Assembly: GCA_003254905.1 (NCBI GenBank)
Contig: QANU01033545.1
Location: 1 to 64,000, forward strand
Length of the DNA: 64,000 nucleotides
Reading direction: 5' to 3'
Source of the DNA: Nissolia schottii
Taxonomy: Eukaryota; Streptophyta; Magnoliopsida; Fabales; Fabaceae
Positions 59,038 through 64,000 of the stretch are shown here, in pieces. Made by a program: the position numbers and the translations under genes. The number at the start of each line of letters is the position of its first letter. Within the stretch, counting starts at the first letter, position 1. A model generated the notes under the pieces. That model was given only the letters and a program-made list of their open reading frames with translations, had not been told where the DNA came from and ran no database searches.

Positions 59038-59516
59038 GGTCACTCAGCGAGGGATGAGGACTGTCTATTAATCATATTATTTCTTATACATGCGATTGAG
59101 TGCGTGGTGTGCTTGTTATGTGCAGAAAGGGATGGATTGAGAATAAACCAAAAGTGGGGCCAAACTTTGTAGAGTGCATTTAATAAATAAAGTTTAATTT
59201 CTATACATAACGGTTATCATCCAATTATTATCTAGTAAAAGTGAATTTATTTTTTTAAATTTTATTTATACAACAAGTATGAGGTAAACACTAAGTTTTA
59301 TGTATAGAGAGAGACTTGATGTTTATCCTATGTTAGTGTATAAATATCACTACTATTTTTTTATAAAAATATTATCCATATTTATCATTTGTAATATTTC
59401 AATTAAGTGTGACTGACACTATATTAAAATTTATGGATTAATTTTGGGTTCACAAAATGTATTATAAATAATGAGTTTAAATAACATAACTTTTATTTTT
59501 TTATTAATTGAGAGGC

Positions 59517-60125
59517 TTATTCGTTGGGATTGGCCACTGATGAGAATTGTGAAGTATATGGTAATGACAGCTCATTAGGCAATCCTGGTCATCCTGGGTT
59601 TGGGGTGTTTAGGCGTGGCAGTTTGAAAGCAGAAATCATTGCTATTTGCCATGGTTGAAATTGGTTTGGAAGCGTGGCTTCCGTTGTGTCCATTGAGAGA
59701 ATGACTCCTTCAATGTAGTGCGCTCGGTTAACATGAAGAGCACCATCACCTACTTTCGTCTTCTTGAGGTTGTCATTTTGAAGATTTTTTTTTTAGGTTG
59801 TCTGCCGGATATCCAAGATTAACATTAATTAATTTGGGTTCTTCTAGAGATAATTACGTATACGAAGTCTCGAATTCGAAACCTTAGTTAAACGATATTA
59901 AGCCTCTTACCACTTGAACCAATCCCCTGTTGGTACCATTTTGGAGGTTTGAGATTGGTTGTCCATATTGAAAATCCATTGTTTCTCATATTCTTGGCGA
60001 AGCTATTTTTTGTGCAGATTATTTGGCCATTTTTTCAAATAATGATAGCTTCACCATTTTTTAGCATCCTCGTTTTGAGCTGGGGCTCTTTCGAAATGAC
60101 TTTGAGTCTCACCTATTGCTATTTA
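59517..60125 (+). pseudogene. RNase H-like domain remnant of a retroelement
   Basis: The plus strand reads, with frame breaks, NDSSLGNPGHPGFGV-FRRG, LKAEIIAICHG and, after a shift, ERMTPSM-type sequence. After an interruption it reads SHILGEAIFCADYLAIFSNN and RFELGLFRNDF. This is the order seen in the plant RVT_3/RNase H-like proteins that come from LINE-type elements (DGSS-GNPG, LKAE, CAD-LA). Stops, a frameshift and the SINE at 59784-59929 make it dead. Confidence 0.65.
59784..59929 (-). mobile_element. tRNA-derived SINE inside the RNase H remnant
   Basis: Read on the minus strand it starts GGGGATTGGTTCAAGTGGTA, has an A-box-like GGTTCAAGTGGTAAGAGG (59919-59902) and a B-box-like GGTTTCGAATTCGAG (59883-59869), and ends in an A-run (59794-59784). 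Imperfect direct repeats flank it (GTTGTCATTTTGAAG and GTTGGTACCATTTTGGAG). Pol III boxes, A-tail and target duplication together identify a SINE of about 145 bp. Confidence 0.7.
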
Positions 60126-61393
60126 TAATTTTATTTTTTTTGTTTTTTTCTTTCTTATGCACAAAAAAGACAATGAATGGGAGAGTCAGTCGCTTTTACA
60201 CGGGAAAGAAAAGAAGTTCTTATACTTAAATACTTATATTATATAAAATTTAATTTTAATAAATATTATAAGAAATTGATTTATATCCACAATTTATACT
60301 GACAATCGAATAAATTTTGCTATATTAGTATAAATGATTTATTTTCTTTCTGTCTCATTCAAAAGTTAAGTATATAAAAAAATTTAATTAGATAACAATA
60401 TAAAATTTTTATATTATTAGTAGATAAAAATTAAATTCATATTTAAAGTATTTATAGCTGAGAAATTAATTATTTTTATCATTAAAAATAACTAATAATA
60501 TATACTATTTTCTTTTTATTTTAATAATAGACAATACTAGTTTAAAATATAAATAAGCAAAAAGACTACACTTTTAGTTAGAGAAAGAGGGATTAAGTTT
60601 AAGAAATTGTAATGCATTTTATCTGTCGACAGTGGTTAAAGCTTGCTTTAGCTTGGTGTGTTTTTTTTGTAGGATGCTTCCTTTTCTTCAAATAAAGATA
60701 AAAGAGACAAGATGAAAAGTGTAGCAGGTAGGATTTGAATTCAAAGCTAGGCAGAGAAATAGGATAGAACTGAGTGTCCTTAAACTACCAACATGGTGCT
60801 TGATCAATCACGCAAATGGTATATATGTATAATTTTTTAAATTTTTGAGGGGACAGAGTCGCTGTTGACCCTTAACGATGTCCCTGTTTATATTTATAGG
60901 GTTTAGCTAACAAATAAATTTAGGACATTTATTAAAGATTTAAAGTGTTATAATTTTATTGAAAACACAATTAATAAATCTTAAATACAATAAGAAGTAT
61001 TAAAATTCACAAAATATTCTATTTTTTGTTTCTTAATAAGTGTCCTTACATATCTTAAGGACACTTGTCAGCAAAAACTCATATTTATACATGTGCTAAT
61101 TGCAAACTTGTATTAGTGTAACTAACTATTACATTCTTTTAATTAGAAAGGCAAACTAGGAGAAGATTGGGGAGGAAATTAGATCATGGTTGAGAGTTTC
61201 ATAAAATAAAAATGCTTGATATACACCAATTAATTTGTCACTAGCATATATCATATCAACTTTTGTATTTTTCTCTTTTCTCTTCCTCATCTCTTTTACT
61301 TGCACAACGGATGCATTTATATATATATATATTCTTTCTCTTTCTCTACACTCCTTATCACCTTCTTCTTCTTCTTCTTTCAAAGTAAAGAGT
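60126..61393. other. Intergenic, no gene recognised
   Basis: AT-rich. Near 60720-60800 the minus strand has GGTAGTTTAAGGACA...TTTGAATTCAAATCCTACC, a weak tRNA/SINE-like pattern. A pyrimidine-rich, TATA-like leader lies at 61310-61390. Confidence 0.35.
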
Positions 61394-62655
61394 ATGGATA
61401 AGGTACGTGAGGTTTGATGCTCCTCCTCCGTCTCCTTCTTTTTTCGTCAAAGCTTTCAACATCGATGTGATGAACAATGTTTAATTCATTAATCAAACTG
61501 CTGATATAATTACATGATATATTTGTGTATTTATGTTTGACATGTTTGTGCAATATGATAGTAGAAGTTTATGTAACATGCATATTTCCTTTTGTTTTCT
61601 TAAATACTAATTTGTGTTAAATTACATGTTTGTGCATTTACGTTTGAAATATTTGTGCAATACAATAATTAAAGTTTGTGCAATACTTGTTCCTTTGGGG
61701 TGGTTTTTTAGTATTTATTGTTAATTGTGTTAATGCGTTTATGCATTAGTGTGACAAATATTTGTGCATTACTCATTCCGCTAGTTTGGTCTTTAATATT
61801 CAGTGTTAATTGTGTTCATATGTTTGAACACTTATGTTGCATATGTTTGTGTAGTAGTGTGACAAATGTTTGTGCATTACTCTTTTCCTGTTTGGTCCTT
61901 TAGTATGTAGTGTTTATCATTTCATATGTTTGTGTTCTTATGTTGTATATGTTTGTGCAACATGGTTGCAAATATTTGTGCATTACTCATTTCGTTGATT
62001 TGGTCTTTTAATAGTCAATGTTAATTATATTCACATGTTTGTGCACTTAGGTTGTATATGTTTGTGCAATAGGGTTACAAATGTTTGAACATTACTCATT
62101 TCGCTGATTTAATCTTTTAATATTCAGTGTTAACTGTGCTCATATGTGTATGCACTTATGTTGTATATGTTTGTGTAGTAGTGTGACAAATATTTGTGCA
62201 CTACCCATTCGGTTGATCTTTTAATTATGTTCAAATGTTTATGTAATTGTGTTGTTTCAAATGTTTGTGCACAACTCATTCTACTATTTTAGTCATTTAG
62301 TACTAAATGTTAAGTGCTACCGATTCCTTTTTTATCGGGCGTGGGTACGCAGGGAATGAACATGAACATGAACATGATAGTAGAAGTAATTATATATGTT
62401 GACACGCCCGCGCACACACTTTTGTTATGGGGTACAAGACACACACATTTGTTCCCACTAACCAAACTTTGTACAATTGATGAGATCCAATATCCAATGC
62501 TATCCATTGTAGTCTCTTTCGTGCAAGCAAAGCGTTCTCTCACTTTCCATTATACATCCGAGGCAGGTAGTGCCGTAGTGGCCTTAGCGACACGACACGA
62601 CACATATCAGCCAATTGTCACGCTTTGTTTCCTCTGCCAATTATTCCATCTCTAA
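61394..62655 (+). other. Speculative two-exon gene around a minisatellite intron
   Basis: A TATATATATATAT run (61318-61330) and a TTCTTC-rich leader precede ATGGATAAG|GTACGTGAGG at 61394, a textbook start plus donor. The acceptor TACGCAG at 62352 leads in phase into a 100-codon frame ending at 62655. That frame (starting GMNMNMNMIVEV) has no family I recognise. The intron would hold the minisatellite. The model rests on splice logic only. Confidence 0.2.
61540..62310. repeat. Minisatellite, about 108-bp unit
   Basis: The block TTTGTGCATTACTCATTtCG...TTTGGTCtTTTAaTA...GTGTTAATTGTGTTCATATG...TTGTATATGTTTGTGCA recurs. The GTGCATTACTC anchor lies at about 61764, 61872, 61978, 62088 and 62196, spacings of 106-110 bp. 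Each unit itself has two or three shorter TTTGTGCA-type subrepeats. Five or more diverged copies are present, with partial copies on both sides. Confidence 0.85.
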
Positions 62656-63585
62656 TACGAGCTAGAGTGGATGGATGGATAAAGAAATTTTAGGTTATAA
62701 GACAAGATAAAATCATATTAAGAAATTTCATATTTAGGAATAAAAAATATATTAATCCAAAATAATAAAAAATTAATTTGCACTTATTATCTTTATTTTT
62801 TTCATATTTTAAAACGTTAAATAATTTTTTAATTATCAACTCGGATGAAAATTGAACTCAATGTTCACGTCATTGAAATGATTGTAAAGTTGAAATAATT
62901 TACTTTCCACTATAAAATGGTGCAACGAGTACATGTTAAAATAAGTCATTGAGAGAATAAACTATTAAAACATATTATTTATATAGTAATAAGTGCATTA
63001 TAAAAGTAAATTAATTTTTTTTAATAAATTTTTTTATTTGACTACAAGGGACCGGAGACAAATTTGATTAAATATCGAGAACAAAACTATGTATTTATCT
63101 ATACTAATAAAAATCCTAAATTGTTTATCTACATGAATGAATCCGCGCCTCTGTTTGTTGGAAGGATTGATACTACTTTGGTTAAAACAGAAATTTTAGT
63201 ATTATCACAAACAATTTAAATAATTTAGTGATTCGGATGAATTACTAAATCCGAAGCAAATCTTAGTGGAAGAAGTAACTATATTAAATGGAAAATGTTG
63301 TGTTTACTACTTCTATGCATGCACTTAATTTATCTCATTAATTGTTAATTTTATATTTTCAAAAAGGCACGTGAAATGAATAAAAAGATAAATTATGAAA
63401 TGATGATTCTGAATGCAAATTAACTGTAATGGTTACAAGTACACAATTCAAGACCTAGCGCACATTCCATAAGATATCAAAACGCAATTGTTAATTTGAA
63501 CATAAACATATGTTCAACACAAATTTGAACATTCCAAGGGCAACATTACAAAAGCCCCTTCTTCACATCATTCTTCTTCAGTCTT
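62656..63585. other. Intergenic, 3' side of the HMG-box gene
   Basis: AT-rich with no coding signal. The rightmost part would be the HMG gene 3' UTR. Confidence 0.4.
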
Positions 63586-64000
63586 CTACTCCTGGCTTGC
63601 AGTGGCAGCAATGGATTTGTTGTATTCCTCCAATTCCTTCTTGTATGCTTCCATTGCTTCAGCAGCTTTTCCATTCCACAATTGCCTATCTTCCTCACTC
63701 AGTTCCTATATAGCCCATGTATATGAAATTAACCATAAAGTTGGAGACATAAATATAAAGTGAGAAATATGTATTAAGCACTTTGCAAAATTCACCTTCC
63801 ACTTCAATGATACAAGTGCATTAAGGGTAGAGGTACTGATTCCTGCTCGTTCTTCCTGTAAATCTTTCCTTGCTTCTTTGCTGCAATTCGCAATCGCATT
63901 TTATGAACACTATACAGTATAGTCCTCTTCGATTTATTGTAAAATTAAACTCGATTAATTTAAATCACCTGAATAGGATGAATGAGGATGGAGGCCTCTT
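63586..64000 (-). CDS. HMG-box protein, 3' part, cut by the window edge
   Basis: Visible exons (minus) are 64000-63969 (partial), 63880-63796 and 63705-63586 with stop at 63588-63586; introns are GT-AG and phases agree. The visible protein begins at the HMG-box start (RPPSSFILFR). It continues SKEARKDLQEERAGISTSTL, NALVSLKWK and then ELSEEDRQLWNGKAAEAMEA with YKKELEEYNK, and ends IAATASQE. The KRPPSSF opening, the W in SLKWK and the K-A-A-E...Y spacing define an HMG box, a DNA-bending domain of nuclear proteins. The C-terminus is short and not strongly acidic, unlike classical HMGB proteins. The N-terminus lies outside the window. Confidence 0.85.

Overview
This is a plant nuclear window, almost certainly from a legume and most likely soybean (Glycine) or a close relative. 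The grounds are multi-exon genes with GT-AG introns, AT-rich intergenic DNA full of nested transposons, plant-only families (AP2/ERF, group III WRKY, YCF49-like, GAT1-type permease) and legume-style repeats. There are no prokaryotic features and no CRISPR. Two single Ns (5226, 33575) mark assembly ambiguities. All assignments come from reading the sequence; no database search was run.

Layout. 1-5 kb is AT-rich, with a long TAA microsatellite and a degenerate hAT-like element. 4.7-10.9 kb is a nest: an old element is split by a Mutator-like element (about 100-bp TIRs, perfect 9-bp TSD) that carries two pieces of a DELLA/GRAS gene in opposite orientations, and this in turn holds a degenerate Ty1/copia retrotransposon whose 5' LTR is cut to 223 bp. 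10.9-16 kb has no recognisable gene. 16.1-19.3 kb is one 3.2-kb solo LTR (Tat/Ogre-like) ending about 430 bp before an ERF061-like AP2/ERF gene (19699-20601). After a MITE comes a three-exon inhibitor-I9 protein gene (24618-25747), with a foldback mini-MULE in its second intron.

28.2-28.6 kb holds two tandem hairpins on the minus strand that fit a MIR477-type microRNA cluster, with a TATA box in place. A six-exon KANL3/Tex30-like alpha/beta hydrolase follows (30120-31988). Then comes a three-member family of small Gln/His/Ser-rich proteins of unknown function: gene A (minus, 33170-32472), pseudogene B (minus, 36591-35585, broken in several ways including a solo LTR), and gene C (plus, 39149-39653). 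A and B use a non-canonical GC splice donor where C uses GT.

42.2-43.7 kb is a group III WRKY gene with an upstream ORF, and 45.4-44.6 kb (minus) a YCF49-like plastid protein with an 18-nt microexon. 46-49.8 kb is a transposon graveyard: a MULE with perfect 9-bp TSD, a hAT MITE with perfect 8-bp TSD, a large foldback element and a CACTA end. 50960-51538 encodes a 192-aa plant protein of unknown function. 59037-54495 (minus) is a seven-exon GABA-transporter-1-like amino acid permease. A dead RNase H domain interrupted by a tRNA-derived SINE follows, then a minisatellite of about 108-bp units, and the last three exons of an HMG-box gene run off the right edge (minus). The genes form no pathway or operon; each appears to be an independent transcription unit.
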